The notes beneath the pieces were generated by a model, which was given only the letters and a program-made list of their open reading frames with translations, had not been told where the DNA came from and did no database searches. From positions 1 through 20,965 of the forward strand of contig CAYXUW010000026.1 of NCBI GenBank assembly GCA_964468375.1: a DNA stretch of 20,965 nucleotides. The letters run 5' to 3'. This DNA is from CAYXUW01 sp964468375. GTDB taxonomy: Bacteria > Planctomycetota > Phycisphaerae > Sedimentisphaerales > Anaerobacaceae. Positions 14,639 to 20,965 of the stretch are shown in pieces. The position numbers and the translations under genes are program-made. Every line of letters begins with the position of its first letter. Position 1 is the first letter of the stretch.

Positions 14639-15415
14639 CTACTGGAAAAACGGCCTTACTAAAAAATGCAGGCCGAACAGGAAAATCGCGGTGATTGCTG
14701 CGAAAACCAAATCACGGCTGCGAATCCGCAGTCTCGAAATGGTGCGCCATTTCCTGTCGAAGCCACGTGCCTGCATAGCGATATTTACATTCTCGGCGGT
14801 ATCAATACTGCGGATGAACAGCGAGCCGAGCATAGCGGATGCGGTTTTCAGTTCGATTTTGGCGCCGAGGTTTTTCAGTTTTCTGCCTGCTCTTGCGCGC
14901 AGGATATGGTGCGCTTTATCGATGAGTATGAATATGTATCGGTATAGAAAACCGAGCTGGATTGTCAGCAGCTTGGGCAGGCCCAAACGCTGCAGACCGG
15001 CGAGCAGGTCGTTGAAGCGGGTGGTGGAGACGAGGGCTATCAGGGCCAGCATTGTAACGATGAATTTTCCGAGAATGGTATAGCAGCGCATCCATCCGGT
15101 CGTGGTCTGCCAGGTAAGCGGGCCGAAGGCGGCGCTAAAGGGTGTCTTATCGTAGAGGGGACAGCTCAGGGCAAGGACCAGAACGAAGGGGCTTACCACA
15201 AGTATGTGCTTCAGCGCAAATCTTGTCGGGATTCTGCCAAGCACGAGTATCGCGAAAGGGCCGACGGCGTAACAGGTCAGGATGCTCGGAGAGGTCTGGG
15301 GCAGTGAGATGACCACGGCGGTGAAGATGAGGACGGCTATGAATTTTATTCTGCTATCCAGCCGATGGACGCACGAATCCTGATAAGCAAATTTGTCTAT
15401 ATGCGCATGGTGCAT
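14639..15415 (-). CDS. nikQ: Nickel/cobalt ECF transporter transmembrane protein (CbiQ/NikQ, EcfT type)
   Basis: This 258-residue membrane protein links the substrate-binding component to the ATPase. Hydrophobic segments are near 24-38, 48-60, 69-85 and 113-131, plus a C-terminal one near 233-252. The two cytoplasmic coupling motifs of EcfT proteins are visible: 'ARAGR' (174-178; usual form A-R-x-x-R) and 'MQARGF' (214-219). The N-terminus 'HHAHIDKFAYQDSCVHRLDSRIKF' matches the family's 'D..a...s..h.ldpR.K' opening. It lies 26 bases after nikMN and 9 before nikO, so the three form one transcription unit. Function in Ni/Co uptake follows from the partner genes. Confidence 0.93.
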   Translation of the reverse strand: MHHAHIDKFAYQDSCVHRLDSRIKFIAVLIFTAVVISLPQTSPSILTCYAVGPFAILVLGRIPTRFALKHILVVSPFVLVLALSCPLYDKTPFSAAFGPLTWQTTTGWMRCYTILGKFIVTMLALIALVSTTRFNDLLAGLQRLGLPKLLTIQLGFLYRYIFILIDKAHHILRARAGRKLKNLGAKIELKTASAMLGSLFIRSIDTAENVNIAMQARGFDRKWRTISRLRIRSRDLVFAAITAIFLFGLHFLVRPFFQ

Positions 15416-15441
15416 AACGAGGTCCCATTATAGACGATGTG

Positions 15442-16470
15442 TCAGGGTTGCGCCGTCTCTTTTTTTCGCAGGATTTTCGCGGTCAGCCAGATAAATACCA
15501 TTGTTGAGGCGGAGCCGAGGACTCCTGCGAAGCTCGTCCAACCGGCGGCCTCGATTTGCTGCGTAGGTGTTTGCCCCAGCTTCGAGGACCTGATGGAATA
15601 ATCGGGCATCGGCGAGTATTTCGACTGGAAGTCGTCAACGGCGGCAATTCTGGGGTCGGAGTTTTCTACGGTGGATTCGAAATCCGGCTGGTCCGGCCTT
15701 TCGGCGTAGCTCCACTCAAGGCCGTCGGGAAAACCGCAGGCAAACAGTGAAAGCCCCGCACCGATGACGATAGTAAAGACGACGAGGGTTACCAGCACAG
15801 CTTTTTTACTTAGACGAGCTTTGCCTGGGAGAGAGTCTATAACGATGTCCGGTCTAACCTGCTGGAGGTATCCTAATACGGCAACAGTAATGAGACCTTC
15901 GACGAGGCCAACCAGTAAATGAACACCGAGCATTGTTACGAGGAAGGTCGAAAACGGCACCGCAAGGACGCCTGAGAGAGCGGCTTCAATCGGAACGAGG
16001 ACCGCACCAGCTTCAAGGGCAATCACGGAGGCGAGTAAAGTGGCGATGTAAACTCGTAGGCTGCCGGAGCGATTTTTTGTGACGGTTTTGTATAAAAAGT
16101 AGCCGAGGTAGCTGGGGACGAGTGCCATATTGATAAGGTTGCATCCCAAGGCAAGCAGGCCGCCATCCTGGAAGATAAGGCACTGGATAATTACGACGGA
16201 GGAGATGACCAGCGCGCCGATGTGCGGGCCGAGTATGATTGCCAGAAGGACTGCTCCGACCATATGTCCGCTCGTTCCGGGCATTGCAGGAAGCTGGAAA
16301 TTTACCATTTGCGCTGCGAAGACGAACGCGCCGAGGATTCCCATCAGGGCGAGTTTATCTGGGGTGATGATGCGTCTTAGCTTTCTGCAGACGAAGCCCA
16401 GGCCGGCGGCGGCTATCGCGAGCGTTCCGGCGGCGACCGGAACCGAGAGTAATTCGTTGGCCATATGCAT
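15442..16470 (-). CDS. nikMN: Nickel ECF transporter substrate-specificity protein, NikM fused to a PDGLE (NikN) domain
   Basis: This is the metal-capturing membrane component, 342 residues. In the CbiM/NikM family Met1, His2 and a His near residue 67 form the Ni2+ site; here the start is M-H-M and H69 sits in 'PGTSGHMVGAVLLAIILGPH'. The start is fixed by AAGGAG about 10 bases upstream and by the need for His2. Residues 1-205 are the multi-spanning NikM part. After residue 221 comes a two-segment C-terminal unit with 'FPDGLEW' (247-253), the PDGLE hallmark of NikN-type partners. Fused NikMN proteins are known for nickel rather than cobalt systems, and the nearby NikR agrees. Its own promoter lies upstream with a box shared with the divergent nikR region. 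Confidence 0.93.
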   Translation of the reverse strand: MHMANELLSVPVAAGTLAIAAAGLGFVCRKLRRIITPDKLALMGILGAFVFAAQMVNFQLPAMPGTSGHMVGAVLLAIILGPHIGALVISSVVIIQCLIFQDGGLLALGCNLINMALVPSYLGYFLYKTVTKNRSGSLRVYIATLLASVIALEAGAVLVPIEAALSGVLAVPFSTFLVTMLGVHLLVGLVEGLITVAVLGYLQQVRPDIVIDSLPGKARLSKKAVLVTLVVFTIVIGAGLSLFACGFPDGLEWSYAERPDQPDFESTVENSDPRIAAVDDFQSKYSPMPDYSIRSSKLGQTPTQQIEAAGWTSFAGVLGSASTMVFIWLTAKILRKKETAQP

Positions 16471-16500
16471 AACAAAGTTCTCCTTTCGGCAATCAGTGTG

Positions 16501-16535
16501 CGCATAAGAATAACAGACTTGTATTACTATATCAA
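16501..16535 (-). promoter_or_regulatory. nikMN promoter overlapped by a candidate NikR box
   Basis: On the minus strand TTGATA (16535-16530), 17 bases, TATTCT (16512-16507). The + strand 12-mer CGCATAAGAATA (16501-16512) covers the -10 and is identical to one upstream of the dockerin-protein gene (18979-18990). Binding there would block RNA polymerase, as expected for nickel-dependent repression. Assignment to NikR is inference. Confidence 0.55.
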
Positions 16536-16574
16536 CAGAAAAGCGTGACTGTCGATATAATCGTTTTTTTCCGC

Positions 16575-17084
16575 TTAGTGGTGATGTTCCTCATGGTCTG
16601 AATGGTCCTTATGGTCTTCAGTGTCTAATTTCACAGGAGTAACGCAGTAGATGTAGACGAGTGGTTCTGTTCCCGTATTTTTGACATTATGTATTGTGTG
16701 CGGGGGTATATAAGAGACCTTTCCTTGGCCTACCTCGAGAGGAGATTCATTTTCTCCGATTAGTGCAGCTCCTTTGCCGGAGAGGAAGACGAGCATCTCT
16801 TCGTGCTGTTTGGTGCTATGTCTGCCGCAGGTTTCGCCGGGTTTTAGATATACCCTGCCTGAGCGCATTCCGCAGGTTTGCGGCTTTCCGGCCAGCAGCC
16901 GCTGATATTCGGAGCTATCAGCTAAGTTGATTACTAAAACTTTTCCTGTAGAATCCGCAGTGTTTTCGTCACAGTTATGTTCGTCGTTTTCCATAGAGTT
17001 TCCTGAAACAAATATGCTGCCTGTGAGTAATACCAGAACCAGTGCGGCAAGTTTTCCTTTTTTTAGTATACTATTCATAACCAA
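16575..17084 (-). CDS. Secreted cupin-domain protein with a His-rich metal-binding tail
   Basis: This 169-residue exported protein has a basic N-terminus and hydrophobic core (residues 9-28, 'KGKLAALVLVLLTGSIFVSG') forming a Sec signal peptide, with no lipobox. The mature part has a single cupin fold. Motif 1 is 'GETCGRHSTKQHEEMLVFLSGKG' (H89, H94 and E95/E96 as likely metal ligands) and motif 2 'SYIPPHTIHNV' (H129, H132). The last 12 residues hold six His among acidic residues (H158, H161, H164, H167-169), and 'NDEHNC' follows the signal. This fits periplasmic binding of Ni2+ or a similar metal. GAAAGGAT precedes the ATG. It lies 17 bases after the pseudopilin gene and 104 before nikMN. Enzymatic activity cannot be inferred. 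Confidence 0.85.
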   Translation of the reverse strand: MVMNSILKKGKLAALVLVLLTGSIFVSGNSMENDEHNCDENTADSTGKVLVINLADSSEYQRLLAGKPQTCGMRSGRVYLKPGETCGRHSTKQHEEMLVFLSGKGAALIGENESPLEVGQGKVSYIPPHTIHNVKNTGTEPLVYIYCVTPVKLDTEDHKDHSDHEEHHH

Positions 17085-17101
17085 ATCCTTTCATGTATAA
17101 T

Positions 17102-17806
17102 TTAGTTTTCATTTAGGGGATTGCCTTCGAATGAGCCGATATGCCGGCCGTTCTTCAATCTCATTCTTACGATAAAACCTCTGCGGTGCTCGGCGGTGTA
17201 CCATAACTGCTTCGGTGCCGGATACCTGTTTTCAGAGCCGATTTTGTCGTGGAGCCATTGCTCGCTGAAGGCCGGGCCCAGACTAAAAACGGCCCATGTC
17301 ACCGGCGACAGTAGAGGGTTCGAACAGGTTTCGTTCGGGTACCATCTGCCTTCGTCCGGATTGAGAGTGCTGTTTTCGGGGAAGTTATCTGGAACCCAGA
17401 GTTTGGCTTTTATCCACTTGTCGATGATGTTTCTATCTTTTATTACTTCGCCCACACTGCGATATTTGTATGTGTGTCCTCTGTTGAACCGGTCTTCCAT
17501 TATTGTTGACATCGCCTCCGTGCGGAGCTTTTCGGGCAAATATCCGTTTGTTACCAAAGCTTTAGGAAGCTGGTATAAGTGCTGGACCAAAGTGCCGCTG
17601 ATGCAGTCTTCCTGAGTGGGAGGGAACTTGCGATTGTCCTGAAAGTAGGATTCGAGCGCGAAGCCAATCTGGCGAAGCTCGGCGTTGACGACGATGACTT
17701 TTGCCTGTTCGCGGGCCTTGCCGAGCGCAGGCAGCATAATCCCCATCAGCAAACCGAGGATGGCGATAACCACCAATAATTCAACTAATGTAAAACCCTG
17801 TTTCAT
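17102..17806 (-). CDS. Pseudopilin-like secreted protein with type II/IV prepilin N-terminus
   Basis: This is a 234-residue protein. 'MKQGFTLVELLVVIAILGLLMGIMLPALGKAR' is a textbook prepilin leader: cleavage after Gly4, Phe1 and Glu5 in the mature form, then a hydrophobic helix that anchors or assembles the protein. The remaining ~200 residues form a globular domain with 'NAELRQIGFALESYFQDNRKFPP', the helix common in planctomycete secreted pseudopilin-like proteins. No assembly genes are in the window. It follows the dockerin-protein gene (67 bases and a strong hairpin between) and precedes the cupin gene by 17 bases, so it probably belongs to the nickel-linked cluster. Its role there is unknown. 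No ribosome site is obvious before its ATG. Confidence 0.82.
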   Translation of the reverse strand: MKQGFTLVELLVVIAILGLLMGIMLPALGKAREQAKVIVVNAELRQIGFALESYFQDNRKFPPTQEDCISGTLVQHLYQLPKALVTNGYLPEKLRTEAMSTIMEDRFNRGHTYKYRSVGEVIKDRNIIDKWIKAKLWVPDNFPENSTLNPDEGRWYPNETCSNPLLSPVTWAVFSLGPAFSEQWLHDKIGSENRYPAPKQLWYTAEHRRGFIVRMRLKNGRHIGSFEGNPLNEN

Positions 17807-17827
17807 CAGTTAAGAATAAAACATGAT

Positions 17828-17862
17828 CAGCAGCAGGGCGATTGACAATTACCCTGCTGCTG
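17828..17862 (-). terminator. Strong hairpin between the dockerin-protein and pseudopilin genes
   Basis: CAGCAGCAGGG (17828-17838) and CCCTGCTGCTG (17852-17862) form a perfect 11-bp stem with a 13-base loop. On the minus strand it is followed by ATCATGTTTTATTC, a modest T-rich tail. It may terminate or attenuate the dockerin transcript, lowering expression of the downstream genes, or protect an mRNA end. Confidence 0.5.
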
Positions 17863-17873
17863 TGTTAAATATA

Positions 17874-18887
17874 CTATTCGCAATTGCTCAGGCCAGCTGT
17901 TTGCTGTAGCCAGTTATTTGCGAGTTCTGCGAAGTCATAGAAGTCAACTTTGTAGTCGGTGTTAATATCGCCGGGCAGATTTCCTCTTTCGTGTCCACGG
18001 TCGGTCAGAACCAGCTCGTTGCCGTCGTAGTCGATTACCCAGAGTCGGTAACCGTCTTTGCAGACCAGATAGCCGGAGCTTTCCTGATCGAAAATCGCTA
18101 TTACATCGATTTGCCCGGCTGGACAGCCATATCTTGTGAACCCGTCACCGACGCCGAGTTTGACGGGGAATGTCAGGCCGTTTACGTCCATTATCGTGAC
18201 GGTGTTATCAGGTCCCCAGTTTTCGGGGTCTATAATATTGACGTCGTTTATTCTTACTAGTCGAGCCTGATAATATTCACAGCCGGTAAGCCGTGACGGG
18301 TCGAATATATACTGATCGTTGCCGTCCTTTACCATATCGAGAGTGATAGTTTCGGGCTGAGGCAGTCCGGCGGCCGGTTCGAGCAGTTCGACTTCGAAGT
18401 CAAACATCGGCTCGACCTGATGTTTTTCGTTTGCGTTAATTTTGCCTTTGTAGAACTTGTACCAGCCGGTTACTTTTAACCTGTCGCCGGCGGCGAATAT
18501 GTAGCCGGTGTTAGGGTCGTGGTTTATACGGCATAATTCAGAGAGCATCTCCTCGTCGGTGTAGTTGCCGGAGCCGCCTACCTTGGCATAATATTGCCCT
18601 AAATAGACAGCGGTCCCGGCATGGTCGTCGTCTTCTCCCTGAATGTAAATTTGCCACTGACTGCCCATATAGCCGGTGCCGGGAGTGGGGTTGAGCATTT
18701 CTTCGGGATTATTAAGGACGATGCCTTTAATAATGATCTTGTCTGTGTCTTCGTAAGTTCCGACGCCGTCGGCATCGACTGCCTGAAGCTGCCAGTGTGT
18801 TACTTCGGCGACGGTTGGCTCATCACCTCTCACTGCGACAGCAAAAATCAGCAGCATCATTGTTGCCAAAACAATAGTTTTGTTCAT
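17874..18887 (-). CDS. Secreted protein with two OB-fold-like halves and a dockerin-like C-terminal tail
   Basis: This is a 337-residue exported protein. Residues 1-21 are a Sec signal peptide (cleavage near 'AVRG-DEP'). Two similarly organised beta-rich halves follow. The first (about 25-168) has 'DTDKIIIKGIVLNNPEEM', 'WQIYIQGEDDDHAGTAVYLG' and 'AAGDRLKVTGWYKFYKGKI', the layout of secreted OB-fold domains. The second (about 178-287) has 'YYQARLVRINDVNI' and 'DNTVTIMDVNGLTFPVKL'. The C-terminus 'GDINTDYKVDFYDFAELANNWL' (306-327) is one dockerin/EF-hand-like repeat, frequent on planctomycete exoproteins. GGAGGA lies 7 bases before the ATG. No catalytic residues were recognised. The promoter shares a 12-bp box with nikMN, linking it to nickel control. 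OB assignment is by pattern only. Confidence 0.8.
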   Translation of the reverse strand: MNKTIVLATMMLLIFAVAVRGDEPTVAEVTHWQLQAVDADGVGTYEDTDKIIIKGIVLNNPEEMLNPTPGTGYMGSQWQIYIQGEDDDHAGTAVYLGQYYAKVGGSGNYTDEEMLSELCRINHDPNTGYIFAAGDRLKVTGWYKFYKGKINANEKHQVEPMFDFEVELLEPAAGLPQPETITLDMVKDGNDQYIFDPSRLTGCEYYQARLVRINDVNIIDPENWGPDNTVTIMDVNGLTFPVKLGVGDGFTRYGCPAGQIDVIAIFDQESSGYLVCKDGYRLWVIDYDGNELVLTDRGHERGNLPGDINTDYKVDFYDFAELANNWLQQTAGLSNCE

Positions 18888-18946
18888 AACCAGTTCCTCC
18901 TAAAAAAGTTTTGATTAATATTTTCCAGGCATTGGGAGCCCAAACC

Positions 18947-19013
18947 TGCGCATAAGATTCTAAAATTAGTGCTACTAACGCATAAGAATACAGGAATCGT
19001 GCTACTGCGCCAA
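18947..19013. promoter_or_regulatory. 30-bp-period operator-like repeats over the dockerin-gene promoter, between it and nikR
   Basis: CGCATAAGA occurs at 18949-18957 and again at 18979-18987, exactly 30 bases apart. GTGCTACT occurs at 18969-18976 and 18999-19006, also exactly 30 apart. A decayed third box follows near 19009. The second box extends to CGCATAAGAATA (18979-18990), identical to the box on the nikMN promoter. On the minus strand TTGGCG (19013-19008), 17 bases and TATTCT (18990-18985) form a promoter for the dockerin gene, with the -10 inside the box. Three helical turns between copies suits a multimeric repressor bound along one DNA face; NikR is the obvious candidate. A TTGGG-AG-CCCAA inverted repeat (18932-18943) lies in the leader. 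Confidence 0.5.
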
Positions 19014-19029
19014 TAGAAAAATTTGATTC

Positions 19030-19057
19030 TTTCAAAAAAAATTTTATCTGGTAAAAT
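19030..19057 (+). promoter_or_regulatory. Putative nikR promoter
   Basis: TTTCAA (19030-19035), 16 bases, TAAAAT (19052-19057), followed by a leader of about 55 bases and a good ribosome site (GGGAG) before the nikR ATG. The -35 is weak. It lies just downstream of the 30-bp repeat array, so autoregulation is plausible. Confidence 0.35.
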
Positions 19058-19117
19058 GGGCTGTTAACCGGTCAAAAGTCAGTATTTTGCTATTGCTGCT
19101 GTTACGGGAGAACAAAA

Positions 19118-19534
19118 ATGAGCCAGGTCGAGCGGATAGGTGTGTCGGTAGAAAAGCCGCTGCTTTCTAAATTCGACAAGCTGATTGCTAAACAGGGTTA
19201 TCAAAGCCGGTCTGAGGCGATACGCGACCTTGTGCGCCAGCGGCTGAGCGACGAGCAGGTAGGTGACCCGAAAGCTGAGGCAGTTGCCGCGGTGATTCTG
19301 GTTTACGACCATCATTCGACGAAGCTGATGGAGAAACTAACCAGCTTGCAGCATTCGCACCTTCTGCAGACGATTTCCGCGATGCATATTCATCTGGATG
19401 CGCACGACTGTCTGGAGGTGGTTGTGCTGCGCGGGCGAGTCGGCGAAATCAAAGAGACGGCGGAGAATATAGTAAGCTTAAAGGGCGTCAAGCTCGGGCG
19501 TATTAACTTCGTTGCTGCCGAGCACAGCCATTAA
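19118..19534 (+). CDS. nikR: Nickel-responsive transcriptional regulator NikR
   Basis: NikR is a tetrameric ribbon-helix-helix repressor that binds operators when loaded with Ni2+. The 138-residue protein has the RHH domain at 1-45 ('VERIGVSVEKPLLSKFDKLIAKQGYQSRSEAIRDLVR') and a C-terminal ACT-like metal domain. The high-affinity nickel ligands of the E. coli protein (H76, H87, H89, C95) are matched at H79, H90, H92 and C98 in 'HSHLLQTISAMHIHLDAHDCLE'. GGGAG precedes the ATG. It is divergent from the dockerin/pseudopilin/cupin genes with the NikMNQO transporter beyond them, so it very probably controls that set. The C-terminus ends 'AEHSH', adding two His. Confidence 0.95.
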   Translation: MSQVERIGVSVEKPLLSKFDKLIAKQGYQSRSEAIRDLVRQRLSDEQVGDPKAEAVAAVILVYDHHSTKLMEKLTSLQHSHLLQTISAMHIHLDAHDCLEVVVLRGRVGEIKETAENIVSLKGVKLGRINFVAAEHSH

Positions 19535-19537
19535 AGC

Positions 19538-19567
19538 TTGACAAGCACACCCTGTGACGGTTTTAAT
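19538..19567 (+). promoter_or_regulatory. Putative promoter for tRNA-Val
   Basis: A perfect TTGACA (19538-19543) begins four bases after the nikR stop and is followed after 18 bases by TTTAAT (19562-19567). The expected start near 19574 leaves a few bases before the mature tRNA 5' end. Confidence 0.5.
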
Positions 19568-19579
19568 ATACATAATCCG

Positions 19580-19653
19580 GGGCGATTAGCTCAGTTGGTT
19601 AGAGCGCACGGATCACACCCGTGAGGCCACAGGTTCGAATCCTGTATCGCCCA
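19580..19653 (+). tRNA. tRNA-Val (anticodon CAC)
   Basis: A complete 74-nt cloverleaf. The acceptor GGGCGAT pairs with ATCGCCC, the D arm is GCTC/GAGC, and the anticodon stem CACGG/CCGTG encloses loop ATCACAC with U33 and anticodon CAC, which reads GTG. The T arm is ACAGG-TTCGAAT-CCTGT and the discriminator base is A. CCA is not encoded; six Ts follow directly. Confidence 0.95.
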
Positions 19654-19683
19654 TTTTTTCGGCAAATTTTTACAGAGGCGTTT

Positions 19684-20370
19684 TTGAGTAATCCGACGAA
19701 AAATCATATCCCGCTGACACACATTCAGAAGCTCATCGGCAAAAGGATGGCGCAATCAAAGTCGAACAAGCTGTGTTTTTATATCGAGTCGAAAGCGGAT
19801 ATAACCGAGCTGATAAGGCTTCGGCCGAGCTTGCGGAAGTCACTGGGCGTAAAAATAACGACGGACGCTTTTTATGTTCGCGCATTAGCTCTGGCGGCGA
19901 AGCAATATCCGCTTATGCTCGGCATAATCGACGGTGATAATATCAGGGTGCCTGATGCGATCAATGTCGGCTTTGCCGTCAATGCTCCGCATGGTCTTGT
20001 AGTTCCAGTTGTAAAGGATGCAGACAAAAAAACTTTGGCTGAGATTGCCGAGCTTGAAAAAGTGCTTACGGAAAGGGCACGCGATAATAAACTGGCGCTC
20101 GAAGAGATGGAAGGCGAGACGATAGTGCTTAGCAATCTCGGCGCCTACGGCATCGATTCTTTTTTAGGGATTGTGCCGCCGCCGGCAAGTACTATTCTGG
20201 CGGTGGGCAATGCGGACAGGGAGGTTGTTCCTATGGACGGCAAACCAGTGGAGAGGAAAATTGTAAGTTTATCGCTGGCGGTTGACCGCAGAGTGGTGGA
20301 CGAGATTTATGCGGCAAAATTTCTGAATATCATCCGTGAGCAATTGCAGAATCCACAGCAGCTTGTCTGA
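19684..20370 (+). CDS. Stand-alone 2-oxoacid dehydrogenase E2-like catalytic domain lacking the catalytic His
   Basis: This 228-residue protein matches only the acyltransferase core of dihydrolipoamide acyltransferases (E2). Visible are 'PLTHIQKLIGKRMAQS', 'INVGFAVNAPHGLVVPVVKDADKKTLAEIA', 'LSNLGAYGIDSFLGIVPPPASTILAVG' and 'SLAVDRRVVDEIYAAKFL'. The lipoyl and E1/E3-binding domains are absent. The active-site motif DHRxxDG reads DRRVVDE (201-207), so the catalytic His is Arg (CGC) and the Gly is Glu. Acyl transfer by the usual mechanism is therefore unlikely. The frame stays open into the tRNA, which cannot be coding; TTG at 19684 with GAGG five bases upstream is chosen. It starts 30 bases after tRNA-Val and converges with parA. 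A structural or regulatory role is possible. Confidence 0.8.
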   Translation: MSNPTKNHIPLTHIQKLIGKRMAQSKSNKLCFYIESKADITELIRLRPSLRKSLGVKITTDAFYVRALALAAKQYPLMLGIIDGDNIRVPDAINVGFAVNAPHGLVVPVVKDADKKTLAEIAELEKVLTERARDNKLALEEMEGETIVLSNLGAYGIDSFLGIVPPPASTILAVGNADREVVPMDGKPVERKIVSLSLAVDRRVVDEIYAAKFLNIIREQLQNPQQLV

Positions 20371-20387
20371 TATTTGGTAAGAAATTT

Positions 20388-20965
20388 TTATTGGGATTGC
20401 GGCGGGTTATAAACGGTTGGTTGCTCGAGTTCCGAAGTTGTATCGGGTTGTGAGACAGCTTTGATTTCGATAGGGGGTTTCAGGTTTTCCTGCCAGGTTT
20501 GCTGTGGCGGGGCATGTATGAGTTCGGCGACTTTTTTATAGTCTTCTGCGCCGTGACATAGGGGTTCGTATTCAAAGATTGTTTTGCCGTAGCTCGGGGC
20601 CTCGGCGAGCTTGATATTTCTTCGGATAAAGCAGGGCAGTACCTGCGCCTCGGCCCAGGCGAGATTTGTTCCGCGTGCATTGTTGAGGAATTGCTCTATA
20701 TCGGCTTTGACCTCCTTGGGCAGTGAGGCACGGCTGTCGAACATACACAGCAGAATCCATTTAACCCTAAGGTCTGGGTTTATTCTCCTGTTGACAAGCC
20801 CGACGGTTTGCAGCAGTTTCCCGAATCCCTGCAGGGCGAGAAAGTGCGGCTGGAGGGGTATTATGACCTCTTCGGCGGCGGCGAGGGCGTTTAAGGTCAA
20901 AAGTCCCAGCGAAGGCGGGCAATCAATGAAGACATAATCGGATTTTTCCTTGACCGGCTCAAGGG
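20388..20965 (-). CDS. parA: ParA/Soj-family partition ATPase, C-terminal part (gene continues past the window)
   Basis: The minus-strand frame is open to the window edge (first full codon at 20963), so the N-terminus with the deviant Walker A is missing. 'DYVFIDCPPSLGLLTLNALAAAEEVIIPLQPHFLALQGFGKLLQTV' is the ParA Walker B region and the following conserved block. 'VLPCFIRRNIKLAEAPSYGKTIFEYEP' and a tail helix match the family's C-terminal part. Family members drive chromosome or plasmid segregation together with ParB. A Pro/Gln-rich extension of about 40 residues follows the conserved domain ('PPQQTWQENLKPP' to 'PPQSQ'), longer than usual. parB would be expected upstream or downstream but is not in view; the converging E2-like gene is 17 bases away. 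Confidence 0.9.
   Translation of the reverse strand, partial: LEPVKEKSDYVFIDCPPSLGLLTLNALAAAEEVIIPLQPHFLALQGFGKLLQTVGLVNRRINPDLRVKWILLCMFDSRASLPKEVKADIEQFLNNARGTNLAWAEAQVLPCFIRRNIKLAEAPSYGKTIFEYEPLCHGAEDYKKVAELIHAPPQQTWQENLKPPIEIKAVSQPDTTSELEQPTVYNPPQSQ

Noticed and set aside
18947..19013. The 30-bp periodic repeats as a CRISPR-like array
   Set aside because: The units are contiguous and imperfect, have no spacers, and overlap promoter elements, so an operator array fits better.
19621..19683. Extending the E2-like gene to a GTG at 19621
   Set aside because: That start is inside the tRNA-Val gene; the TTG at 19684 has a ribosome site and the family homology begins right after it.

Overview
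The window reads as chromosomal DNA of a planctomycete of the class Phycisphaerae. Three things suggest this: a secreted protein ending in the short dockerin-like 'GDIN..D..VDF.DFAELANNWL' tail, a pseudopilin-type secreted protein with a classic prepilin N-terminus, and a small lysine-rich SANT/Myb-like protein. Intergenic repeats whose spurious translations (QNKPNF.., AKQTQF..) resemble junk proteins I recall from Phycisphaerae assemblies fit too. The assignment is inference; no rRNA is present. Genes are dense, on both strands, and mostly housekeeping.

Left part (1-8480). The 3' end of a pseudouridine synthase gene (+) faces a minus-strand block pcm > recG > ktrB > ktrA (protein repair, recombination helicase, K+ uptake). 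Divergent from pcm run bioD and nadB (biotin and NAD precursors), then the type A RNase P RNA gene rnpB.

Middle (8480-13900). ilvC and a membrane-anchored hypothetical protein form a minus-strand pair. Then come an HTH plus degenerate-receiver regulator (+), a small SANT-like protein (-), and a fused metX-metW methionine gene (+). The convergent gap after metXW (13431-13903) has no credible gene. It holds a dispersed-repeat-like tract, a very strong minus-strand promoter, six consecutive small hairpins that look like an undescribed structured RNA, and a second stem-closed structure.

Right part (13900-20965) is a nickel locus. A NikMN-NikQ-NikO energy-coupling-factor transporter lies behind three secreted-protein genes: a His-tailed cupin, a pseudopilin-like protein and a dockerin-tailed protein. 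NikR is divergent from them. The promoters of nikMN and of the dockerin-protein gene share an identical 12-bp box (CGCATAAGAATA) lying over the -10 element, and in the nikR/dockerin intergenic region the box recurs at exactly 30-bp spacing. This ties the secreted proteins to the nickel transporter and is the best candidate for an undescribed system here. tRNA-Val(CAC), a lipoyl-less E2-like protein lacking the catalytic His, and the C-terminal part of a ParA ATPase complete the window.

Several recognisable families carry altered key residues: the receiver domain, NikO, the E2-like protein, and the cofactor loop of IlvC. These were read directly from the translations.
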